DNA of 44,124 nucleotides from Flavobacteriales bacterium UBA974 (GTDB lineage Bacteria; Bacteroidota; Bacteroidia; Flavobacteriales_D; Sanyastnellaceae). Both the position numbers and the translations under genes were made by a program. Below, piece by piece: positions 33,709 to 41,477 of the stretch; the stretch's first letter is position 1; each line of letters opens with the position of its first letter. The notes under the pieces are model-generated. The model was not told the origin of the DNA, did no database searches, and saw only the letters and a list, made by a program, of their open reading frames with translations. The DNA lies in assembly GCA_002292405.1 (NCBI GenBank), contig DBBW01000003.1, positions 10,760-54,883 on the forward strand. Reading direction: 5' to 3'.

Positions 33709-33716
33709 CGAAGATA
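33709..33716 (-). promoter_or_regulatory. -7-like box directly upstream of pssA
   Basis: TATCTTCG on the minus strand, four bases (TTGC) before the pssA ATG; one mismatch from TAnnTTTG. It implies a transcript starting at or very near the start codon. Confidence 0.4.
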
Positions 33717-33748
33717 GTAATGGGTGCAGCCTTATGCTCTCAGTTGTC

Positions 33749-33756
33749 TATTTTTG
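33749..33756 (+). promoter_or_regulatory. Promoter -7 box of tRNA-Cys
   Basis: TATTTTTG, perfect against TAnnTTTG, nine bases before the tRNA 5' end. The spacing fits a transcript that begins a few bases upstream of the mature tRNA. Confidence 0.45.
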
Positions 33757-33765
33757 TGGGGTAAT

Positions 33766-33836
33766 GGTCCGATGGCCGAGCGGCTAGGCTCAGCTCTGCA
33801 AAAGCTGCTACAGCGGTTCGAATCCGCTTCGGACCT
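33766..33836 (+). tRNA. tRNA-Cys (anticodon GCA)
   Basis: 71 nt that fold as a cloverleaf: acceptor GGTCCGA with TCGGACC, D arm GCC/GGC, anticodon stem CAGCT/AGCTG around the loop CTGCAAA (anticodon GCA), and T arm AGCGG-TTCGAAT-CCGCT. The discriminator base is T (U73), as expected for cysteine tRNA. CCA is not encoded. A strong terminator hairpin follows within about 15 nt. Confidence 0.95.
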
Positions 33837-33850
33837 CAAAAAAAAAAGAA

Positions 33851-33889
33851 AGCCCTGTTAACTTTTAGTTGGCGGGGCTATTCTTTTTT
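33851..33889. terminator. Bidirectional intrinsic terminator between tRNA-Cys and the CotH-type gene
   Basis: A 12-bp stem (33851-33862 with 33868-33879, AGCCCTGTTAAC against GTTGGCGGGGCT, with G-T pairs) encloses a five-base loop. An A-tract lies upstream (from 33837) and a T-rich tract downstream (to 33889), so it can end transcripts on both strands. The stop codon of the minus-strand gene sits in the T tract. Confidence 0.8.
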
Positions 33890-35801
33890 AAAAGACAATA
33901 AGTTTTAAGCTCTGACCTTTTAGAGATCCTTGGAAAGTGACTATATAGATGCCTTTAGGTAAATCTAAATTGTTTAATTCTAGCGTTTCGCCACCTCTAA
34001 TCGTCACGCTTTCTTCAGTATAAACTATTGATCCAGATGTTGTGGAAATCGTCACAATTCCAAACATTGATTCTTCTGATGTATTCAATAGCGAAAATTC
34101 CCCCGAGCTAGGGTTTGGATAAGCTAAAAGAGTGTTGAATGTTGCTTCAGAGCAACAATCGAAAGGGAAATCCGAAAGATCAAAAAAGTTAGATAAATTT
34201 TCTACTGCATAGCGGTGTCGTTTCTCTAAAAATTCTAACAGATGTTCATTAATGTCATTTCTCCATGCATTTTCATTCTCAGGAAAATTCCATCTGTCAG
34301 AATGTTCTGAAATACTTGAGGAGTAAAGATCTACAAGGGATGATGCTTTGTTAATTGTTGTGTTTAGGGAGAAGTTTGAATTGAGAATATCTACATATCT
34401 CGAAATAAATTCAAACACAAACCCATCGTTACGCAATAGATTTCTAAATATAAAAGTAGAAAGCGGACTATTGGGCCAAACAACTTCAGTGTCATTCAAT
34501 GTACAATGTTCAAGCATATCATACCTGTAGTTGTATAACCCTCCATCGATGTCAAAAAATATCCACCTCCATTGAGTGCTGCCATCTGACTCCCGCCAAT
34601 ATTTAACATTGTTTCCTGGCCAATCATAATTAGATAAGAAAATTTCTGCGATATTATAGTCTATATAGTTCTCAATATCTATTTGCGATAGCAGATAATT
34701 ATAGTTCTCCTCAAAAGCAATGTCGTTCTCATTGATAAATTCTAACAGCTCTATGAATCCCTCTGCATCTCCCTCTATCGCTTCTGGGTTGCTAAATGAA
34801 TTAAGTAGGGTGACGGAGTCTGGGTGCGCTGCGCCTTCTTTATACTCGAGATAGTATTTATCTATGCGGTCGCGTATGATTTGGACTCCCCAGTATTCAC
34901 CATTAAGAAAAACGATCACCGGCCTAGAGTCTTGCGTTGCGAAGTTCAGGGATCTACAAATTTCATGCGCGAGAGGGTCTTTTATTATTGTTTTACTCCA
35001 ATCTCCCATAGAGGATTGGAGAAGAAACCGCTTGTATTCATTATTCTCATTGTTTGGAAGGAGTTTGTAGTGGAATTGGCTGTATCCGTATTCACTTCTG
35101 GCATAAAACTTTAAAGATTTCTGAGAGGCCGTGCGGGTTGCTCCCCCGTGTATTCTTACTCCAGCATCTTGAGAAAACCCTAGATCTCCCGCTTCGTTAT
35201 AGTACTCTATGTGCACATTTCTTTCCCATGCATCTCCACGTTTGTAATAGTTTCCTGTCGACTCTGTATTCTCGTCGTCAAAGCTTAAGCCGGGTATATA
35301 TATCCCTGAGTCTTGGCTGAAAAAATCGGCTTCATCAACCATCATTGATATCACTGGTAGTTCATATTTCTGAGATCCCTCCGAAAAAATAAAATAAGTT
35401 CCACTCTTGATTGTACTACTTATCTCACCATTTTTATAAGAACAAAACCTTAATATATTCCCTTTAGAAAGCAACCCTTCTGTTGATTCCCATATTGGGT
35501 AGCCATAAACAGAAATATATGGCGTTGACACAAACTCCGAGTAATAGTTAGGTTCGTGAGATTTATCCTGAAATACTATTGTATCACCTGGCATGAATAA
35601 GAAAGACTCTTTAGTGGGAACGCTTCCGTCCAGGCTGTAATATATCGTGTCCTCTGAATTTGTTTCTAGGGTAAGTGAAATATTCGATGTGTAGAAACCG
35701 GGGGGGTGGGAGGGTGATATTTGTGGGGTTTGGGCTAAATAAAAAATCGGGGATAAGCTTAGCACAGAAAAAACAAATCTGTGAGCCAATCGGAAATGCA
35801 T
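33888..35801 (-). CDS. T9SS-exported CotH-like kinase protein with chitobiase-type domain
   Basis: 637 residues. Signal peptide (about 1-23, ending YLAQ), a chitobiase/beta-hexosaminidase-type C-terminal domain near the N terminus (about 28-110; TIYYSLDGSVPTKESFLF), a CotH kinase-like region (about 190-480) with KSLKFYARSEYG, LLQSSMGDWSKTIIKDPLAH, FLNGEYWGVQIIRDRIDKYY and WRWIFFDIDGGL (the conserved D-x-D-like site), and a type A T9SS sorting domain at about 565-637 (AYPNPSSGEFSLLNTSEE, LPKGIYIVTFQ). CotH in Bacillus phosphorylates spore-coat proteins; what this protein modifies is unknown. Last gene of a four-gene minus-strand run; 14 nt after the response regulator. Confidence 0.88.
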   Translation of the reverse strand: MHFRLAHRFVFSVLSLSPIFYLAQTPQISPSHPPGFYTSNISLTLETNSEDTIYYSLDGSVPTKESFLFMPGDTIVFQDKSHEPNYYSEFVSTPYISVYGYPIWESTEGLLSKGNILRFCSYKNGEISSTIKSGTYFIFSEGSQKYELPVISMMVDEADFFSQDSGIYIPGLSFDDENTESTGNYYKRGDAWERNVHIEYYNEAGDLGFSQDAGVRIHGGATRTASQKSLKFYARSEYGYSQFHYKLLPNNENNEYKRFLLQSSMGDWSKTIIKDPLAHEICRSLNFATQDSRPVIVFLNGEYWGVQIIRDRIDKYYLEYKEGAAHPDSVTLLNSFSNPEAIEGDAEGFIELLEFINENDIAFEENYNYLLSQIDIENYIDYNIAEIFLSNYDWPGNNVKYWRESDGSTQWRWIFFDIDGGLYNYRYDMLEHCTLNDTEVVWPNSPLSTFIFRNLLRNDGFVFEFISRYVDILNSNFSLNTTINKASSLVDLYSSSISEHSDRWNFPENENAWRNDINEHLLEFLEKRHRYAVENLSNFFDLSDFPFDCCSEATFNTLLAYPNPSSGEFSLLNTSEESMFGIVTISTTSGSIVYTEESVTIRGGETLELNNLDLPKGIYIVTFQGSLKGQSLKLIVF

Positions 35802-35815
35802 CTTGAAAGAGCTCT

Positions 35816-36565
35816 CTATAAAAGGTTGATTTTACTAGCCAACGCGTCCTTGTATGATCCTCCAATCGGGATTTCTTTATCCATGCCCACAATAGTGATG
35901 TTCGAATATTTTATACTCTCTATTGCGTTTAGATTTATGATATACGATCTGTGAACTCGCATAAACACACCGTCGCTGAGCTTGCGCTCTATTTCCTTCA
36001 TTGTGCTGTGAATTGTATAGCTTTCTTTGCTGGTGTGAATTACAACGTAGTCCTTTAGCGCTTCAATAAATAACAAATCATCTTTCTTAACATGCATTAA
36101 GCGGCTTCTGTTTTTCACAAAAATAAAATCAGCTTCAGAATTATGCTCTGCTAAACTTCTAAGAAAAGCGGTCTCTTGTTTTAGTTCTTTTTCTTTTGAG
36201 TGTTTGTGAAGCGCCATCTCTAAGGCGGTTTGAATGTCTGCCTCTTTGAAGGGTTTGAGAATATATCCGTGTGGCTCAGCAATTTTTGCCTTAGAGAGGG
36301 TGTCTTCGTCTGCAAAGGCTGTTAAAAATATTACAGGTACATCAAGGTTGCTTTTTATCTCTTGTGCCGCTTCTATTCCGCTCATATCACCCTTAATCTT
36401 AATGTCCATAAGACATATGTCTGGTTTGTGTTTTAACGCAAGTGAAATAGCGTCTTTACCATTGTCCGCTGTGGCAATAATATTACACCCCAACTGAGTA
36501 AGACACCTCTCAATATCCTTCCTCACTATAATTTCATCTTCTGTAACTAGAATATTGATTGCCAT
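35816..36565 (-). CDS. LytTR-family response regulator
   Basis: 249 residues. Receiver domain 1-120 with acidic pocket near EDE, phosphoacceptor Asp54 (CLMDIKI), Thr82 (FLTAF) and Lys104 (YILKPF), then a short coiled region, then a LytTR DNA-binding domain at about 145-245 (LLFIEALKDYVVIHTSKESY, FMRVHRSYIINLNAIESI). Such regulators bind DNA via beta strands and are activated by a partner kinase. The kinase gene lies immediately upstream with a 7-nt gap, so the two form a cognate pair. Targets unknown; the downstream CotH-type gene is an obvious candidate for co-transcription. Confidence 0.95.
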   Translation of the reverse strand: MAINILVTEDEIIVRKDIERCLTQLGCNIIATADNGKDAISLALKHKPDICLMDIKIKGDMSGIEAAQEIKSNLDVPVIFLTAFADEDTLSKAKIAEPHGYILKPFKEADIQTALEMALHKHSKEKELKQETAFLRSLAEHNSEADFIFVKNRSRLMHVKKDDLLFIEALKDYVVIHTSKESYTIHSTMKEIERKLSDGVFMRVHRSYIINLNAIESIKYSNITIVGMDKEIPIGGSYKDALASKINLL

Positions 36566-36572
36566 TTATCTC

Positions 36573-39524
36573 TTATTTTAAGACTTGTGCTTCAAATCTA
36601 ATTAAAAATGAACTACCCACCCCTCCTTGCTTTGCGCTTTTTACAACAAGCTCAGCATTTAGCTGTTCAGCTAACGCTTGTATTAGGTATAGCCCTAAAG
36701 AATCCCCTTTATTTAATTCGAAGTTTTCTGGAAGCCCCGCGCCATTGTCGCTCACTTCTATTTCTATTTTATCCAAAACCTTTACCGCTCTAAGGACAAT
36801 CGTCCCTTGCTTTTTCCCAATAAACGCATATTTAAGAGCGTTTGAAACCAGTTCGTTTACAATTAGTCCGCTAGGGATTGCTTGGTCTAGTGTAAGGAAC
36901 ACATCTTCTAAAGATGTGTTGAGTTTAACATCGCAATCTGGTGTTGAGTAGCTATTAATCAAGTTCGTGCTCAATCTTTCTAGGTATTCAGCAAAACTAA
37001 TTGAAGAAACATCCGTGTTTCTATAGAGTGATTCGTGGATATCGCTCATGGTCGCAATCCTACTTTGGCTCTCCTCAAGAATATGTGTCAATTTTGGGTC
37101 GTCTACAAATGATTTTTGAAGGCTCATTATACTGCTTATTACCTGTAGGTTGTTTTTAACTCTGTGGTGAACTTCCTTTAGAAGAATTTCCTTCTCTTTT
37201 AACGCTAAACGTATTCTTTCGTCTATCGCCTTCCGTTCTGATATATCATACGCAATACAGCTTATTTCGTTTTGTTTAATCTCGTTAGAAATTGGGTTGA
37301 GGAAAATATGATACCACCCAATTTCTTTGTTTTCATATTTTAATGGAAGTTCGAAATCACTTGCCTTGCCTTTTAGGGCTTTTTTAAACAACTTAACTTG
37401 GTTTTTGTAGGATTCATCACGAAAAAGCTTTAACAATGGAATAAAAGACATCTTAAAATCTGCTTTTACGTTGAACAAATCCTTCATCAGCCTTTTAAAA
37501 TTATCATTAAATGATGTGATTTCATCCTCATCGTTTAGGGTAAACATGATTAAGCTTTGCGTTGAGTTGAAGATGGACTCAAGTTTTGCCGATTGGGTTT
37601 TTGCATCACGCTCAAGGTGTTTCATTTCAGTGATGTCTAGGTAGATACCTCTCATGCCTATAGGCTTGCCGTTTTCATCGTGCTGCGCTGAAGAACCTCC
37701 TATTAATGAAAGCTCCTCACCTTTTGAATCAACGAAAACACATTCGTTCTGAATACCATCTAGCTTATCAATCCAATTCTTTTCTTTTTTTGGGAAGCCT
37801 TTTAAAACCTCTTTAATTGTTGTGTTTGCTAATGACTGTTGTGTATATCCTAGTTTTTTATGAAAGGACGGGTTTGAATACGTGAAATATCCTTTTGAGT
37901 CTACAACAAAAATTATATCCGTTGCGTTGTCTAAAATATCTCTGTGTTTTTCCTCGCTGTTTTTTAATTCTTCTTCAATGATTTTCAAATCTGTTATATC
38001 CCTTCCAACGGCCATTGCGCCAATATCCTCTCCACTTCCGTCTTTCATCATCGCAACAGAAATAAACATACTGAAAACTTCTCCTGACAGTCTCTTTCCG
38101 TGAACTTCTCCTGAAAAATAACTTCTTGTTTGTAGGGCGACTACAACCCTATCTATTTCATCCTTCTTTGAAATAAACATCTTGTAGTTTATTGATTTTT
38201 CTTTTCCTGGCTCCAGACCAAATTCCACGGAAAAAGCATGGTTGTATTGCTGAAGATTTCCTTGCATATCAAAAGCCACAATCATATCAATAGAGGATTC
38301 TATAATAGATCTGTTAAATTCTTCTGCTTTAATAAGGTTTTGCTGGGTTATTTTATGTTTTCGGATTTCTTCCATAAACATTATGTTAGACTCTTCAGCT
38401 AAGGTGGCCCTCATTTGCTCCCGCACTAACTGCACCCTAGCGCTTAAATCAGTAGCTGTTATTTGGATGGCCGGTGATCTATCGTGAAAGGATAGGCTCA
38501 TCCTTAACCCCACCTCCTTTTCTGTTTTATCTCTTAAAACCATCACAACCTCTCTGTATGGAGGTCTCTCTCCTTTTCTTGTTTTTTCGATGTCTTCTTT
38601 TACAATTATTTTATCCTCGTTGTGAAAAAAGTCGGTAAAAACCTCATCGTATATATAATCCTCCACTCTTTCGTTTAACAACTCTAATCCACCGGCATTT
38701 GTATACTTTATCTTTTTATCTAGAACAAGAAACAAGCCAATAGGGCTTGACTCAACAAGCATTCTATAGCGCTCTTTTGTTTGGAGTAAGTCGAATTCCG
38801 TCCGTTTACGGTCTGTAATATCATAAACCATAAGGATTTGTTCATCTAGCTTATGGTTGGGGCTTTCTTTTATTTCGCTTCGAGTAGCTTCGAGATAAAT
38901 TGATCTTCCTTGCCTTGTTGCTCCGCGAAGTTCGCACCGCATTCCCCAGTTTCTCCTTGCTGACAACCTTTGCCAATCCCTTTCGTCTATGAGGTCTAGA
39001 ATTGGGAAACCTATAGGTGCGGAGTCATATCCAAACATAGCGGCAAATTGTTTATTTGAGTCTTGTATTATTCCTTCCGAAATAAACACAATACCCTCCA
39101 TGGCAAATTGAGACAAAACCCTATACCTAGCCTCACTTTCTTTAACAGCGGAGTCGTATAAAACCAAATCTGAGACATCTCTAACTTGAAGAACCTCTAT
39201 TCCTTTTGAAATTTGAGCTATTTTTATTTCGCTGTGAAACTCACCCCCATCTATCCTTTTGGCTAAAATATTTATTTTAATTACCCTTCCAGAAGCTCGA
39301 GCTTGAGTAAGCTTACTCAGCAATAAGCTATGCTCGTCCGGTAGGTATTTAAAAATCCCAGATTTTTCAGAAATGGGGTCAAACCCAACCCAATTATCTT
39401 CCTCACATTTAAAAATTCTTCGAGCGTGTCTATTGCTATTTATGACTTTACCGTTTTTAAGAATAAAGCGCGCTTCTGAAGATTTTTCAAATAAAAGACT
39501 GTCTATTTTATCTAGTTTATCCAC
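36573..39524 (-). CDS. Soluble histidine kinase with six PAS domains (HisKA_2 type)
   Basis: 983 residues, GTG start at 39524 (four bases after the MORN gene stop). No transmembrane segment or signal peptide is visible, so it is probably cytoplasmic. Six PAS-like units by eye (about 10-120, 130-245, 250-370, 405-525, 525-650, 655-775), several ending in the DITDRKR/DISERK-type linker. The kinase part has KEVHHRVKNNLQVISSIMSL (HisKA_2 phosphoacceptor around His786-787), then HATPase_c with N-box VNELVSNALKYAF and G box DNGAGLPENF, GDSLGLYLIQAL. The signal and ligand are unknown; no heme or FMN signature is recognised. Pairs with the downstream LytTR regulator. Confidence 0.93.
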   Translation of the reverse strand: MDKLDKIDSLLFEKSSEARFILKNGKVINSNRHARRIFKCEEDNWVGFDPISEKSGIFKYLPDEHSLLLSKLTQARASGRVIKINILAKRIDGGEFHSEIKIAQISKGIEVLQVRDVSDLVLYDSAVKESEARYRVLSQFAMEGIVFISEGIIQDSNKQFAAMFGYDSAPIGFPILDLIDERDWQRLSARRNWGMRCELRGATRQGRSIYLEATRSEIKESPNHKLDEQILMVYDITDRKRTEFDLLQTKERYRMLVESSPIGLFLVLDKKIKYTNAGGLELLNERVEDYIYDEVFTDFFHNEDKIIVKEDIEKTRKGERPPYREVVMVLRDKTEKEVGLRMSLSFHDRSPAIQITATDLSARVQLVREQMRATLAEESNIMFMEEIRKHKITQQNLIKAEEFNRSIIESSIDMIVAFDMQGNLQQYNHAFSVEFGLEPGKEKSINYKMFISKKDEIDRVVVALQTRSYFSGEVHGKRLSGEVFSMFISVAMMKDGSGEDIGAMAVGRDITDLKIIEEELKNSEEKHRDILDNATDIIFVVDSKGYFTYSNPSFHKKLGYTQQSLANTTIKEVLKGFPKKEKNWIDKLDGIQNECVFVDSKGEELSLIGGSSAQHDENGKPIGMRGIYLDITEMKHLERDAKTQSAKLESIFNSTQSLIMFTLNDEDEITSFNDNFKRLMKDLFNVKADFKMSFIPLLKLFRDESYKNQVKLFKKALKGKASDFELPLKYENKEIGWYHIFLNPISNEIKQNEISCIAYDISERKAIDERIRLALKEKEILLKEVHHRVKNNLQVISSIMSLQKSFVDDPKLTHILEESQSRIATMSDIHESLYRNTDVSSISFAEYLERLSTNLINSYSTPDCDVKLNTSLEDVFLTLDQAIPSGLIVNELVSNALKYAFIGKKQGTIVLRAVKVLDKIEIEVSDNGAGLPENFELNKGDSLGLYLIQALAEQLNAELVVKSAKQGGVGSSFLIRFEAQVLK

Positions 39525-39528
39525 GCGC

Positions 39529-41100
39529 TCAATTTCGTAATGAATCTCTTTTTCTCGCTACTCTTCTGCCGTCAACTTTCCATAATTTACCATAACGGTA
39601 TGTATGTGTGTATTTTAAAGTCCCTTCTTCTGTGAAAAACTTCCATTTTCCATTCTCAACCCCTCCTTCGTACTTGCCTGTTGATTTTAAGGTACCATTC
39701 GGGTACCATTCTTTATGTGTTCCCTCTTTTGAACCAAATGAATACTCACCTTCAAACATTTTTTGCTTTTCAGAATAAAGGTAAATCCAGTTTCCATCTC
39801 TTTCTCCATTCAAATAACTTCCAAGCTCTTTGTGGTCATTTACGTGGTAAAACCAACTATCCACCCTTAGTCCGTTTCTATAAACCCCTTTTAAAAGGAG
39901 TTTGTTTGATGAATCATACTCTATAAACTGTCCTTCTTCTAAACCGTTATCATATGTCTCTAATCTTATAATAAAACCAGATTCGTCCATCCACTTCCAA
40001 ACTCCATCCAATTTTCCTAATCTATAATATCCCGTTTGTTCTAACCAACCGCGCTTGTTAAAATACTTCCATTCACCCACTTTTTTTCCATTTTCATAGT
40101 TTCCTATAGCTTTAACGCTTCCGTCGTTATAATAGAGCTCCCAGCCCCCTTGTTCAAGACCTGAGCGATCTGTTACCCCAGTACATGTTTTTATTCCATC
40201 CTTAAAAATATTTCCCTCTACAATATTTCCTTCCGTGTTAAAAATTCTACTCACACCATTTTTAAGCCCATTTTTATAAACTGTTTCTTCTGAAATTTTC
40301 CCATTGTTGTGGTAAGATGTTATTACATCTGATTTATTAAGCAGCTTATCTTCAAGTACTTCTATACCAAACTCATATCTAACAATGTTGTCCAAATCAC
40401 CACTCGTATTGTAAAATCTAAAAACACCATGTCTTAGATTGTTACGATATGGTCCCTCTTCACTTATTCTGTTGTTTTCATGAAAATATTTCCAAATTCC
40501 CGATTTTTCTGAATTTCTATTAAACCTATTAAATTTTTCAATACTTGAAATTATTCCTTTTTTATAAAATTTAAATGTAATAATTCTCCCATCCTGGGCA
40601 TATTCTGTTGTTTTTCCGTTTTTTAAATCAGCCTCATACTGAACTGTATGTTTTATTTTACCTGATTCATAAAATAGTGTTTGGGTTCGTTCTTTGTTGT
40701 TTAAAACCCAAACTGTAACACTTTTATAATTTCCGTTTTTAAAGTAAATTATTTCCTTGCCATTTTTTAAATCAGCCTCATATTCAATTTCCCTATCAAG
40801 AGTAGAATCTTCATTATAAAATTTCCATTTTCCTGATAGCTTATTTTCAACCCAAAATCCTGAACTTTTAATATTCCCAGATTCATAATATGATTTCCAT
40901 CTCCCATTTGGAATTCCATTAAATAAACAACCTTCACTTGATAGCTTGCCTGACGGATAAAAATACTGTGTTGAATTACATTCTATCTCTGTAATATTTT
41001 CTTGAGAGTTTATTTCAGAACTGAGAAGAGAGCAGTATACACACACTAATAATATATATATATTCTTTAAAGAATTAATAGTTATAGTAAGCATGTTCAT
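39529..41100 (-). CDS. Secreted MORN-repeat protein (YwqK-like)
   Basis: 523 residues from the ATG at 41100 (41094 is also possible; the frame is open 41 codons further upstream to 41223 without signal-peptide character). N-terminal hydrophobic segment KNIYILLVCVYCSLLSS, a likely signal peptide. The rest is about twenty repeats of roughly 22 residues of the form Y-x-N-G-x-x-x-G-x-W-K-x-Y-x-x-x-G, e.g. NGKKVGEWKYFNKRGWLEQT and NGKWKFFTEEGTLKYT. These MORN-type repeats form an elongated beta-hairpin stack. Some families are labelled as YwqK antitoxin, but no toxin gene lies beside it. First gene of the kinase operon; binding partner unknown. Confidence 0.85.
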   Translation of the reverse strand: MNMLTITINSLKNIYILLVCVYCSLLSSEINSQENITEIECNSTQYFYPSGKLSSEGCLFNGIPNGRWKSYYESGNIKSSGFWVENKLSGKWKFYNEDSTLDREIEYEADLKNGKEIIYFKNGNYKSVTVWVLNNKERTQTLFYESGKIKHTVQYEADLKNGKTTEYAQDGRIITFKFYKKGIISSIEKFNRFNRNSEKSGIWKYFHENNRISEEGPYRNNLRHGVFRFYNTSGDLDNIVRYEFGIEVLEDKLLNKSDVITSYHNNGKISEETVYKNGLKNGVSRIFNTEGNIVEGNIFKDGIKTCTGVTDRSGLEQGGWELYYNDGSVKAIGNYENGKKVGEWKYFNKRGWLEQTGYYRLGKLDGVWKWMDESGFIIRLETYDNGLEEGQFIEYDSSNKLLLKGVYRNGLRVDSWFYHVNDHKELGSYLNGERDGNWIYLYSEKQKMFEGEYSFGSKEGTHKEWYPNGTLKSTGKYEGGVENGKWKFFTEEGTLKYTHTYRYGKLWKVDGRRVARKRDSLRN

Positions 41101-41477
41101 ATCAGGGATAACTGTTTTACTTTTAATACTGTTTTTAAATAATTTCAGATATAACAACCACCTGTCAACATGTTTTAAACAGGTTTGATGGTTATAAATC
41201 AATTTTTTAAGTGGTGTTTTCAACGAGCTTTCATTAAAGTTATATACTGAAAAGTTTATTGTATTTTTTGATTTTATAGAGTTGATAAAAATATAAACTT
41301 TGTGTAAAAAGCACTGTAAAGAATAATGTAAAAAATTAGGAAAATAAACCCCGTGGTTTGCTTACGCTTTTAACCCCTTAAATCCAAACCATATTTATCA
41401 CTTAATACCAACAATTTTTTTAATGCAATGAACAACGCTTGTTAATTAACTTACGCACCTTTAAAACACCTACTCTC
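41101..41477. other. AT-rich divergent intergenic region between MORN and rpiB-M28 genes
   Basis: 377 nt without a credible gene, low in GC. It should hold the promoters of both divergent genes. Minus-strand copies of AAAACAGT occur twice with a 17-nt period near the MORN start (about 41106-41130), and CCTGT (41161-41165) is inverted as ACAGG (41179-41183) around the palindrome AACATGTT. TAACTTAC (41446-41453) is a weak -7 candidate for rpiB. No tRNA, hairpin terminator or transposon end was recognised. Confidence 0.5.

Noticed and set aside
40615..40785. Two copies of a 20-nt DNA repeat inside the MORN gene
   Set aside because: They encode the same YEADLKNGK unit of the repeat protein, so they are explained by internal repeat duplication and not by a mobile element.
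39529..41100. MORN/YwqK protein as antitoxin of a toxin-antitoxin pair
   Set aside because: No toxin-like gene is adjacent, the protein has a signal peptide, and the neighbours are a kinase and a regulator.
41101..41183. Possible LytTR-regulator binding repeats upstream of the MORN gene
   Set aside because: The AAAACAGT pair has a 17-nt period, unlike the 21-22 nt typical of LytTR sites, and matches the consensus only in part.
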